DNA of 64,000 nucleotides from Echria macrotheca (Eukaryota > Ascomycota > Sordariomycetes > Sordariales > Schizotheciaceae): the NCBI GenBank assembly GCA_030411725.1, contig MU839827.1, forward strand, positions 310,001 through 374,000, read 5' to 3'. Positions 47,356 to 57,843 of the stretch are shown here, in pieces; positions within the stretch are counted from its first letter, which is position 1, and every line of letters begins with the position of its first letter. A program made the position numbers and the translations under genes. The notes beneath the pieces are model-generated. The model saw nothing but the letters and a program-made list of their open reading frames with translations, searched no databases and was not told the origin of the DNA.

Positions 47356-48667
47356 ATGGCGGAAGGCGGTATCGATCGAAAGGCAGATGAGAAGATCCAG
47401 TTCTCGACCTCGAAAGAGGTCACGGTGCATCCGACTTTCGAGTCGATGTCGCTGAAAGGTACGTCCTGTGGTTGGTGGTCTGCTTGCCAAATGGAACTGA
47501 CTGACATGCGAACCCTCCAGAGAGCCTCCTCCGCGGTATCTACGCCTACGGATACGAGTCCCCGTCGGCAGTTCAGTCTCGCGCCATCGTCCAGATCTGC
47601 AAGGGACGCGACACGATTGCGCAGGCCCAGTCTGGTACCGGTAAAACGGCTACATTCTCCATCAGCATGCTCCAGGTCATCGACACGGCCGTGCGGGAAA
47701 CCCAAGCCCTCGTTCTGTCGCCGACTCGCGAACTTGCGACCCAGATCCAGAGCGTCGTCATGGCGCTCGGCGATTATATGAACGTGCAGTGCCATGCCTG
47801 TATCGGCGGCACGAACGTGGGAGAGGACATCAGGAAGCTTGACTACGGCCAGCACATCGTCTCGGGCACACCCGGCCGCGTTGCCGACATGATTCGCCGG
47901 CGACACCTGCGCACGCGCCACATCAAGATGCTCGTTCTTGACGAGGCCGACGAGCTCCTCAACCAGGGATTCCGTGAACAAATCTACGACGTCTACCGGT
48001 ACCTACCGCCCGCGACGCAGGTGGTGGTCGTATCCGCCACCCTCCCCTACGATGTCCTCGACATGACGACCAAGTTCATGACGGACCCGGTCCGCATCCT
48101 CGTCAAGCGTGACGAGCTGACGCTGGAAGGGCTGAAGCAGTACTTCATCGCCGTGGAGAAGGAGGACTGGAAGTTCGACACGCTCTGCGACCTCTACGAC
48201 ACGCTCACCATCACGCAAGCCGTCATCTTTTGCAACACGCGGAGGAAGGTTGATTGGTTGACGGACAAGATGCGCGAGGCCAACTTCACTGTCAGCAGCA
48301 TGCACGGTGACATGCCGCAAAAGGAGCGCGACAGCATCATGCAGGACTTCCGACAGGGCAACAGCAGGGTGCTCATCTCGACCGATGTGTGGGCGCGAGG
48401 TATCGACGTGCAGCAGGTCAGCTTGGTCATCAACTATGACCTGCCGAGCAATCGTGAGAACTACATCCACCGCATCGGCCGGTCCGGCAGATTTGGTCGC
48501 AAGGGTGTTGCCATCAACTTTGTTACTAGCGAGGATGTGCGCATTCTTCGTGATATCGAGTGTAAGTCTGTTCCGCCCAACTCTCGGGTCAAGTCTAACC
48601 TGTCCCAGTGTACTACTCGACACAGATCGACGAGATGCCGATGAACGTTGCCGATCTTATTTCGTGA
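47356..48667 (+). CDS. FAL1: eIF4A-III/FAL1 DEAD-box RNA helicase
   Basis: ATP-dependent RNA helicase; in animals eIF4A-III is the RNA clamp of the exon junction complex, and in yeast Fal1 acts in 18S rRNA maturation. Exons 47356-47458, 47521-48561 and 48609-48667 give 400 residues, the family's size. Helicase motifs in order: Q motif (YGYESPSAVQSRAI), I (AQSGTGKTA), Ia (PTRELA), GG (CIGGTN), Ib (TPGR), II (DEAD), III (SAT), then VIFCNTRRKVDWL, ISTDVWARGIDV (V) and HRIGRSGRFGRKG (VI). The end is the conserved LYYSTQIDEMPMNVADLIS. The N-terminus lacks the yeast eIF4A-specific features, and the motif set and C-terminal peptide favour eIF4A-III over eIF4A. Confidence 0.96.
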
Positions 48668-49275
48668 GCCTGGGGCGATTTTTGTCACACTCCAGGCGAA
48701 CAGGCGCACCCGGGGACAGTAGGCCGAGTAGGCGTCAGTGGACCAGACATCAGGTCTATTAAGGAATAGTGGGACTATTAAGGAATAGTGGGAGGAAATG
48801 GGACTTCTTAAAAAAAGGTTCGAGCGTCCTCCCGGCAGGGTCCTCGTCATCCGTACTGACAAAAATAGAAGGCCGTATCAGATTGCAAAAATAGGAGTGG
48901 GTTTCCTTCTTCACATGGAACCCAGGACGTCAGCGAGTGTTTATTTCGAAATGTCGGACGCAGTGGGGACCAGGAGGAGCCGAGCACAATGCTATGGGTG
49001 CTCTGGGTTAACATTTCGATGTCAGATCGAGGGACAATCATGAGATTACAAGGCTTTATGACCCAAATGTCTTCACATTGTTGTTGCTGCCTATTAGAGC
49101 TATCTCGCCCCCGTATGCCAGCCGATTAACCCATCAATGCAAGTGGTATTGTTTGTCCCGACCTTTCCAAGCGCCCCGACCCGTTTCCAAGTGTCCCCCC
49201 AGCCCAAATGCAATGTTTCATCAAACTCAACCACCGGATAAGTACCTCATTACGCAGATCAACTCACTCGCGAGT
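48668..49275. other. Intergenic region between convergent FAL1 and PTH11-like genes
   Basis: About 600 bp containing two 3' UTRs and a 19-bp tandem duplication (48756-48793). I see no gene. Confidence 0.45.
48756..48793. repeat. Perfect 19-bp tandem duplication
   Basis: CTATTAAGGAATAGTGGGA occurs twice head to tail (48756-48774 and 48775-48793), 90 bp after the FAL1 stop. Each unit holds a 5-bp CTATT/AATAG inverted repeat around AAGG. Confidence 0.9.
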
Positions 49276-50619
49276 TCATGTCTTCTCCGTTAGCGCCTGC
49301 CCATCGCCACGTAACTCGACAACATGAACCGTCTCAGGCTCAGCCGGTAACTCAACTGTCCCGGCCGGTGATCCCCGTCTCGACCCCTTCTCATCCGTCT
49401 CCATGCTCACCTCGTCCACGTCAACGCCATCCTCCTCCAGCAGCTGCAGCTCCCCGCTCCCGCTCCCGCACCGGCCGTGCAGGGTAATCCACGAGGCGCG
49501 CTGGCGCTCCTGCACCATGCGCGACGGACGGGACCCGATGGTCGGCGGGCCCCTTTTCAGTCCGGGGTATGCCTCTACGTCCAGGACCCTGTTGGCATGG
49601 TGGTTTTGTGGCTTTGTGTTGCTGCTGGTGCTTGTGCCTCCCCACAGCCGGGGGAAGTAGCGCGCGCAGAGGGGCTTGAGCGTCATGCAGCAGGCGCAAG
49701 CGATGGCGGCGTTGATCTCGATGACGGTTAGGTAGGCTATTGAGACGTTGTCGTAGGTGAAGTCTGTGCGGGTTGTTTCGGCGACGAGGTCCCAGAGGCG
49801 GACTACTGAGATGGAGCAGACGCTTTTTTGTGACATGTTAGGATTGCACTCGAATGGTGGGAGGATGGGAGGGACATACAAGAAGCCTAGGGCAAACACG
49901 GCGTATAACACGAGCTTCTGCCTCGGTCGGATCTGGAGTGTGACAATCACCGGCAGCGGGAGGATGTACAGGAGTACGTCGGTTGCGATGTGCATGCCCG
50001 TGTTAGCATACCAGTATACGACGGGCCGGCAGTAGTAGTCCATGCCGCTGGTTCGGTCCCAGAAGGCGCTGAGGGGGAGGCAGGCGGTTATGACGGTTAC
50101 GAAAGTCCAGATGCCGTTGGTCAGGATGACGATGGCGAGGATCGCGTAGACGGCATATCGCGCGTGCTGGTACGAGAGGATGCGGATGTAAAGCAGCAGG
50201 ATCGAGATCTTGGTGAAGAGGAGCGAGAGCATGTACCACAGGACGGTGTACCAGCCTGCTCTGCCCATGGGCATCATCAGCGCCGGGTCGACGTCTAGCA
50301 TGTGCTTTCCCAGTCCGTACACAGCTTCTGCGAATAGGGGTCAGAAACATCTGTTACCCACGCGACACGAAAGTAGAGATAACGAACGCTCGATCATGCC
50401 GGCGCAGGTAGCACCGGCAAACACCAGAGAGACCAGGATGGTCCAATCCTCGGCGCCAAGGACATTTCGAAGAAGCCGGCATCTCGTGTAGAACCTTAGA
50501 CCGACAAACACGGCGCCGATGACCCAGGTAAGGACGGCGCAGACGATGATGTCGACCTGGTGCGATTCGCCCGGGTTCCTGGACAGCCCTGGGACCGGGA
50601 ACTCGTCTGCTTTCGTCAT
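49276..50619 (-). CDS. PTH11-like integral membrane protein (fungal rhodopsin-domain family)
   Basis: Seven-helix plasma-membrane protein of the large ascomycete rhodopsin-domain/PTH11-like family, some of which sense surfaces or nutrients. Exons on the minus strand: 50619-50388, 50327-49880 and 49822-49276, giving 408 residues. Family landmarks: VDIIVCAVLTWVIGAVFVGLRFYTRC, AEDWTILVSLVFAG, AVYGLGKHMLDV, FTKISILLLYIRIL, CRPVVYWYANTGMHIATDVLLYILPLPVI, LGFFVCSISVVRLW, and NVSIAYLTVIEINAAIACACCMTLKPL. The cytosolic tail is long and acidic/Ser-rich. There is no N-terminal CFEM domain, so it is of the CFEM-less subclass. The ATG at 50619 (MTKADEFPVPGL) gives a short extracellular N-terminus. The ligand is unknown. 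Confidence 0.9.
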
Positions 50620-52587
50620 GACCAAGGTATACACGCACCCTCCAATCAATCGCCGAGGGTATAAGTGACGATGGAGGTGTTCCTCGGCTCAGAGAGAGGT
50701 TGCGATGCTACCGACGGAGCAAAGTGGAAAAAGTCCTCGGAGCGACAAGTCGAAAAAGTCCAGACTCTCCGCTTTAACTACCTCAGCTATCTTGTCCATA
50801 TCAAGCTCCCCAGCATCCGATAAACAGACCCGGGTCCCGCGTGTGCGCATTTCGTTCATTTGGGAGCCTGAACTCCGGTCACCTGTAGAGCATCCCGTCC
50901 TGGGGATCTGCGTCCCGGGATCCCGCCGGGCTCTTCAGCATTTGTGCGGCTCTGCTGTGCGGTCCACACCGTCGGGTTTCCAGGTCTGGGGCGGACGATC
51001 GACGGGAGTGTTTGGTGCCGCACTTGCCGAGTTGGGGGCGGCAGATTCAGCCGCATGAAGGCTGCCGAGGTGGTGCTGTATATGTGAAGGGAACGTCGGG
51101 TAAGGGGTATATGACCCGGCTGCGGGGGCGCACTTTGGGGATCTATGGCTCGGGGATCAGTAGCGATTTGCATAAAACCCAAACGGTGGCCCATCAGTTG
51201 GGAACATGACGTGGGCATGATTCCCAATCAACTCGTCACTGCCGAATTCAGCGGGCAGGCTTATGGCCCTTGGAGTAGAGGCGAAGAAAGCGCTCGAATG
51301 CCAAGAGAAAAGAACGGTTACCTCTTGCTCGTCCTCGTGACTGTGTGCGGCCGGTGACAAGTCGCGGGATTATGTCCGTGTCTGTAAGGTTATTCGTATT
51401 GTCTATGAACGATGAATCCTGAAACACGCCGTCGAAGCACAAGCATGCTGCGGACAGAAAAAGAAGGGTTTAACGCACACATGCTTCCAGGTGGCTTCTA
51501 TCTTTGGACCGACACGCATCGAGTGGTGAGTGCATTCGTCTGTACATGCCGGGCTTGTGCTGGCCATGTCAGGCAGGTGGTCGGGACGTTGGATTCGAAG
51601 ATTATTGGAGCGTCGTTTCCTGGGGATTTTGGGTCCAGCTTGCGTGTTGGGGGCGGAAATCTTTTTTGATGCGGGATGCGGACACTGTATTGGCCGACTG
51701 CAGATGGCAAGGTTGGTCTCTGTCGTCGGAGCGAGCAAGAGCAACCCAGGAACAGAGTAGGACGTGGTGACCATTCCAACTTCTCCACGCACCCCGGGAC
51801 TCTGCGATGCACCCCACGGCATTCTCTTTCCAAATTCAACATTACCTTAGGCAGCTTCCTAGCTCCTTAACTTTTGGCCGTTGGAGCGTTTGTCGGTCAC
51901 GCGAGGAAGCTTCATCTAAACACCTGGCTGCCTTCCCCACGAACTAGGAGAGCAACTACCAGAGCAGCCCAAACCTTGCAAGTGTTGGGCCAGGGAGAAT
52001 AACCCAGGGCAAGTGGGAGACACGCATGGACCCAGGGCATTGTATAAATTTAGCCAGCCACAGGCTCACTTCTCCTCTTCGACAAAAACAACCATCCTTA
52101 GCACCAGTCTCTCACACGGAGAATGAGGCCTCTCCCTGGCTTGCCTGGTCAGGTACGCCAGCATTGCCTCCATGAACGCGCGGGCTAACTCTCGGCATCA
52201 GCCTAGTGGTACTGCTCCAGACCCCATGACATACTTCTTGCCGACTGACGCTTCCACAGTGTTCCGACCAGAGCACCGCATTTCCCCAGACCTTTCGCCA
52301 CAGAAACAACGCCTCTACAGCAAAGCTTGAGCACCTATACCGATGGCGGCAACCGAGCCAGTACCCGTTCTCTTTTTAGCTCCTCCACAGTACATTAGGG
52401 GATTGGACACCGGCGACAGGAAGGACACGGCGGCAGGAGACAGCGTGCAGTAGTGTCTGTCTTCGACCGCCCCTCTCTGTGATCTGCGATATTTAAGATC
52501 CCGCTTTTCCCCGGACAAGATCCAGTCACAGTCACACCCCAATGTTTCTTCCAATACCGTTTGCCTCAGTTATACCATACATATTCC
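50620..52587. other. 2-kb divergent intergenic region
   Basis: Upstream of both the PTH11-like gene (minus) and the JEN transporter (plus). GTATAAAT near 52043 and ATATTTAAG near 52489 are TATA-like; the latter is about 100 bp before the JEN start. Frames up to 139 codons show no domain. Confidence 0.5.
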
Positions 52588-54288
52588 ATGGAGAACACCA
52601 ACCGACCGGCGGAGCCCATCGCCAAGGGCGTGTTGGCGTCTGCACGTCAGGCGTGGGGGGATCTGTTCATCTGGGAACAGCGGGTGGTTATCACCAATGT
52701 CGCCGGCGAGGAGTGCACCGTGTGGGCTCGGCCGGCTCCCCTGCGGAACCCATTCAGTCTCATGTCCATGCTTACGGTCTGGGCGTGGTTAAACTTTGTT
52801 GTCGGCCTCTCGGCATGGACAGCCGACGCGTTTGACTTCCATGCTCTCTCTATCCAGCAGGTAAAGTTGGCCAAATACTACGGGACATCAAAGACAGCCA
52901 TCTCATCAGCCATCACACTCACGCTACTCCTACGGTCAGTCGGCGCCGCCGTCTTTGGTATCGCTGGCGACAAGTGGGGCCGGAAGTGGCCAATGGTTTT
53001 CAACATGCTCGTCCTCGGGTTACTGCAGGTTGCCACCATCTACAGCGCCAACTTCACCCAGTTCCTCGCGGTCCGGTCCTTGTTCGGTCTCTTCATGGGA
53101 GGCGTGTAGGTCACCCATCTCTCTGCAACGCCTGGAGTGCCGTTGACTAACCAGTCCAGCTACGGGAATGCGATGGCGATGGCTCTCGAGAACAGCCCCC
53201 CGGAAGCTCGTGGCTTGATGTCTGGTGTCCTGCAACAAGGCTACTCGATGGGCTATGTCTTCGCAGCATGCGCCAATCTCGGTGTTGGCGGCGGGACCGA
53301 GTCTTGGAAGACCGTCTTTTGGATCGGTGCGGGAGCGTCCATTGCCGTGGGTGTTGTGCGTGCATTTTTCCCCGAGTCTCAGCAGTTTCTTGAGGCCCGC
53401 AAGGCAGGCAAGAAAAACGTCAACCCCTCGGCATTCTGGCAAGAGATGAAAACCATGATGGCCCAGGAGTGGAGGCTGGCCCTCTACTGCATCATTCTGA
53501 TGACGTGGTTTAACTGTAAGCCCCTTTCCTGGGTTTGCCGTCGGCTTTGACTAACGTTGTTTGAAGTCTACAGCCATACGTCGCAGGACAGCTATACCAC
53601 ATTTATGCTCGTCCAGAAGGAGCTCGACAACTCAGGGGCCTCGCGTGCATCCATTCTTATGAAGGCGGGTGCTTGCGTCGGCGGTACCATTAATGGCTAC
53701 GTCTCGCAGTGGTTCGGCCGGCGCCGCGCCATCGTCCTATCAGTCCTACTCTCAGCCGTGCTGATCCCTGCCTGGATCTTGCCCGAAGGCGAGGCTTCCC
53801 TCTCCGCTAGCGGGTTCTTCATGCAGTTCTGCGTGCAGGGTGCCTTTGGCGTGATCCCGATCCATCTCAACGAGCTGTCGCCGCCGGCCTTCCGCTCGTC
53901 GTTCCCCGGTATCACGTACCAGCTCGGAAACATGATCTCGTCGCCCTCGGCGCAGATTGTCAACGCCGTCTCCGAGACCCACTTTGTCACGAGCCATTCG
54001 GGCAAGACGGTCGAAGCGTATGGTCCTACAATGGGCATCGCCACGGCCATTATCGCCATGGGTATCGCCATCACGACTTCCCTCGGTCCCGAGAAGAGGG
54101 GTCGCGAGTTCGAGAAAGCCAAGCCGGCCGGTATGGGCGGCCCACAGGGATCCAGCAAAGCCGACGACCTCGAGGCGGCTGTGGATACCAACATGTCTGG
54201 TGCGGCTCTCACTGCGGACGGGGCGGAGCAGATTGAGATGCAGAAGCAGAAACCCACGCAGACCATCACCCGGGCATCAACCCCGTGA
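52588..54288 (+). CDS. JEN1: JEN-type monocarboxylate/dicarboxylate proton symporter
   Basis: Plasma-membrane MFS carrier for lactate, pyruvate or related carboxylates, usually induced on non-sugar carbon sources. Exons 52588-53105, 53160-53515 and 53567-54288 give 531 residues. The JEN signature NxxSHxxSQDxxxT is complete: N291, S294, H295, S297, Q298, D299, T303. Its first residue pair straddles intron 2, which validates the join. Other features: an N-terminal WGDLFIWEQR segment, DAFDFHALSIQ in TM1 (a variant of the family's DxxDFxxVS), GDKWGRKWPM in loop 2-3, EARGLMSGVLQQGY, and a hydrophilic C-tail. Substrate specificity cannot be read from the sequence. Confidence 0.92.
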
Positions 54289-54333
54289 ATTTTTACATTG
54301 GGAGGATTCGGCTGGCCGAGAGTGTATATATGG

Positions 54334-54367
54334 TTGCGATTGGTGGGTTGTTGCGATTGGTGGGTTG
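54334..54367. repeat. Perfect 17-bp tandem duplication
   Basis: TTGCGATTGGTGGGTTG occurs twice head to tail, about 45 bp after the JEN stop codon, inside the probable 3' UTR. Confidence 0.9.
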
Positions 54368-55170
54368 CATGTCGTTGGAAAGAGGCGGGCAACTCGGGTC
54401 CGGAAGAGAGAAAATAAAATAAAGAATAGGGAAGGAAACCGAAAGGGGGGATTAAGAGACAGAGAAACGATATTTGACCGCTCAGGTTTGGGAGGTGGAC
54501 TGTTTAAGGAGGCTTCACTCCCGGCGTTTGAGCTTGAAGGGGAACGAACTAAAAATGTCGTCCTGTCGTCAGACAGTTATTACGTTATCCACTTGGCCCT
54601 CATACTGGCTCTTCAAATTGCTAAAACTGATAAAATAAGTTTGTACAGCACGTGACTTAGCTGACAGAGTGAATTTGTCGCCAACTTATTAAGTGGAGCT
54701 CATTAAGTGAGGCCGGAATCGCCCCGGAGCGTTCGCGTAGGGCCGCGCTGACTCGCCGAGCGAAGCGACCGTCTTTGACGACTCGTAGTAACATACTCAA
54801 TTACGTCCGTATTACTATATTTCATGTCTATTGCATGTGTGAAGGAGTCCCAAGTTCTGGGTAGGTATCCATCCGTAAGATATCTCCTTGGAGCTGGACT
54901 TCTGGCCACTGGACTCAGCTACCTTACCTGACACGCGAGTTGTGAAGTGGATCACGTACCAATGGTTTCCACGGCCATCTATCCGCTTCTGCAACATGAA
55001 TTGCAAGTTCTGCTTCATCTGGGCCTGGGAATATATCATCCACCTACTGGCAACGAGGTGGCTAGAGTGACGAGACTCTAATCTACGCCTTGAGAGACTG
55101 GTGCTAAAGATGCTTGTTTGGTAGAAGAGAGGATGAGCGCTGAGGACTGGTAGCAATTTTTGACGAAATT

Positions 55171-55337
55171 AGCTCCCTACCTACCTACCTACCTGCCTAC
55201 CTACCTACATACCTACCTACATACCTAGGTAGTGTGGGTATACTAGAACAGGACCAATTGCTAGATAACTAAGGTACCCGAGGAAGTGTTTGGTAGGTAG
55301 GTAGGCAGTAGGTAGGTAGGTAGGTAGGTAGGGAGCT
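55171..55337. repeat. TACC/GGTA inverted repeat
   Basis: The left arm starts AGCTCCCTACC and runs through CTACC tetranucleotides with one GCCTACC interruption. The right arm is the near-complement, ending GGTAGGGAGCT and also carrying a GGCAG interruption. Arms are about 33-40 nt and imperfect, separated by under 100 nt of unique sequence, so the block could fold into a long hairpin. Confidence 0.8.
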
Positions 55338-55765
55338 ATTTTTGCCAGGACCGGTGCCAACTCAGGACCTGAGACCTGCCTGACCTGTGGTCGTTGCATG
55401 GCGGGCTTGGCGCAGGGCAGGTACCTAAGTAAGTAAGGAAGGACAGGGCAAGTTATTAGGGAGCTGTGTTTGTTCTGAACAAAGGTCATATTAGTTTAGA
55501 GCTTTGGATTTGAAGGATGGATGCACTGGTTGATCATGTCTTTTGCTCGGGATGGAATCATGAAGGGGATGATAAAATATGAGAATGAGTTCCATCGTGT
55601 TTGTGGATATGAGACTAACAAGTCGTAATGCTACTTAAGAAGGGTGTTACATGAAATAAAGGCAAAATACAAAATAGGACAAGAAATCTGCAATCTGAGT
55701 CCTCTGTATCCAAAATCTGTCTGTGTCCGTGTGTATCATGTGTTTGCCGTCGTGTGGTGTATGTT

Positions 55766-55819
55766 GGGGAGGGGAGGGGTGTGGGTGTGGGTGTGGGTAT
55801 GGGTGTGGGTGTGGGTGTG
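55766..55819 (+). repeat. G-rich GGGTGT microsatellite, G-quadruplex-capable
   Basis: Three GGGG runs followed by seven GGGTGT/GGGTAT units form more than eight consecutive G3+ tracts with loops of 1-3 nt, on the strand opposite the zinc-finger-like gene and 254 bp beyond its stop. Confidence 0.85.
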
Positions 55820-56072
55820 AAAAACTCTGGACAAGAAAAGAAAAGAAAAGAAAAACATCATATATCTCTAGCCTCCCACTCTTCATGCTGGCTCTGTTCC
55901 ACTGTGTATCTGAATCATGTGTCTGTGAGAACAAACATGTCTGGTGTCCAATGTTGAATTGTATCCAAATGAAAACTCCACTTGCTCCGGGGAAATGCTG
56001 TGTTGTTGAAAACGCTGACCGCTTTTGTGGTGATGCTGTTGTTTCCAAAGTTCCCGGGATACTAGCAGTCTG

Positions 56073-57843
56073 CTAGCCGCGATGTTGATCTGGGTAATAC
56101 TGTGTCGTGGGATCGTTGTCTTCGAAGCCCATGTAGTGGCCAGGCTGGCTGGGGCCCGGGAGACCATCCAATGCCGCTTGAGCATGCAGCGGCCCCTGAT
56201 TGCTAGCCTGTGAATAAGGCAGGGGATTGAGATATTGGGGCATATAGCCCGGAGGGGGGATCATGGACGGTGTGACCGGGATCGGACCCGCCGCTGTTGT
56301 AGTACCGAATGGAATTCCGTGGCTTTGCGGGGGATATACTGGAGCCTGAGTTGAGGGGACCGCGGGTGCCAAGGTTCGAGGCTGCTGATGGCTGGCTGGC
56401 CGAGCCGCCGGTTGAGTAGTCGCCGAGTTGTTTCTGCTAGGCCTAGGTGCGGTGGCCGGAGTCGGTGCTTCGCTCGCAGCAAGCGCAAGGAGCTCGCGAA
56501 CGTGGGCCCGGATAGTTCCCTCCATCTCTTCCAAGCATTCTACGAACCTCCTGCCCTGCTGGCTCTGTGGAGTGAGGCCAGCATCCTGGAGGATTCGGTG
56601 CTCCCATCGAACTCCGTTTGGGCCTGGTGCTGGAAATACTATGGCCAAGCGATGTTCAATCTCAAAATCTTCGACGACCAGTGTTGGACGGTAGTCTGAT
56701 TACTCTGTGTTAGTCGACATAACACATAGAAGAGTGGGTAGGTAGGCTGCGGCAAGACGAGTACTCACGTTCGTCCTGGATTTTTTCGTCCATTGGAAAT
56801 AACGCGTTCCACAGCGGAGGCCATGAACGGATGCTGCCGGCCTTTCTGGATCTTAGAATCATCACTCTATCCTCGGCAATGCCGTTTTCGGGGTCGGTTG
56901 AGTCGTCATTGGGCTGACGGACATGCCACTTTCCAATGTGTTCCCTGGATTGAATGCAATTGTCAGCCTACCATGTTTCGACTTCGCGGCGGAATAGGGG
57001 CACAACTTCACAGCAGAGAAATCGCGGAACGGCTCAGTGCATCGTTTCATCGTGCGGACATTGAAACGGCCAGGATTGCGCTTTCGATAGGGGCACGCCA
57101 ATCTTGCGTCGCCCGATGTCTCCCCCCTACTCTGGTCGCCGCTCCCGTCACCACCGCCGCCGCCGCCGCCAGAATTGGCTCCGTTATCGTCGTCACCGTC
57201 GTCATCGGGCTTGGGCTTCTTGGAGCCAAGAGAGCTGCCTCCGCCTTGCGAAGCAGAACGCTTCTTACCTGCCACTTTACCGGACACTTGACCGGCAGGC
57301 ATCTTTTGGGTAGCGGTATTTCCGGCTCTCTGATTTGACCCAGGAACTTGGTTGAACTGTAGATTGGAGTTATTAATCATCAGTTGATATTCTTATACAC
57401 TTGTGGCACAGTGTTTTCTCACCGCCAAAGCTTCGCCCTCGGAGACGGAGTCGTGCATGGACAATGTATTGACTCCCTCGGTGATGGAGGATTCCTCATC
57501 CGGGTCGTCTTCGTACTGGCCGTCGTCGTCACTGTCAGAGACCTGTAGCATAATAGAAATTGGTAAGAGCACAATCACGGGGAATGTTGACGACCAGGTA
57601 GTCTAACCTCGCTGTTGTTCTGTCAGCTAAGTAATGAAAAAAACAAGAGGCCAAGTTCGGACCCAAGAAAACAAATGATGGGTTATCATACCTCTCTGAA
57701 CCCGATGGAGCCTCCTTAAGATGCGTGGGCATACGATGAAGGCCTGAACCGGACGGGAAACCGGCCAATGGCTCGTCTCGAGTCTGAACGGACTTTCCGA
57801 GATTCAAATCAAATTCCGTGCTAGAATTGGGGCTGACCGTCAT
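56073..57843 (-). CDS. Hypothetical fungal protein with CPYRKRNPGRF zinc-finger-like motif
   Basis: Reconstructed on the minus strand from exons 57843-57692, 57531-57423, 57356-57007, 56944-56769 and 56695-56073, giving 469 residues. Parts: a Ser/Thr-rich N-terminus; an acidic SDDDGQYEDDPDEESS run; a basic KKRSASQ/KKPKPDDD section with a heptaglycine tract; then ACPYRKRNPGRFNVRTMKRCTEPFRDFSAVKEHIGKWH. That segment keeps the C...C...H...H spacing seen in fungal atypical C2H2-like proteins. The C-terminal half starts RPTLVVEDFEIEHRLAIVF and ends Pro/Gln/Gly-rich. Function unknown; zinc binding is inferred from spacing only. The second intron is uncertain: between 57691 and 57532 a 12-nt segment (57619-57608) flanked by AG and GT could be an extra microexon without changing frame. 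Confidence 0.72.

Larger units (their letters stand above)
54289..56072. other. 1.8-kb repeat-bearing intergenic region
   Basis: Lies between convergent genes. It holds a 17-bp tandem duplication (54334-54367), an AT-rich stretch near 54550-54700 followed by a GC-rich islet (about 54700-54785), a TACC/GGTA inverted repeat (55171-55337) and a G-rich tract (55766-55819). AATAAA-like signals near 54413-54423 probably serve the JEN transcript. No gene is recognised. Confidence 0.55.
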
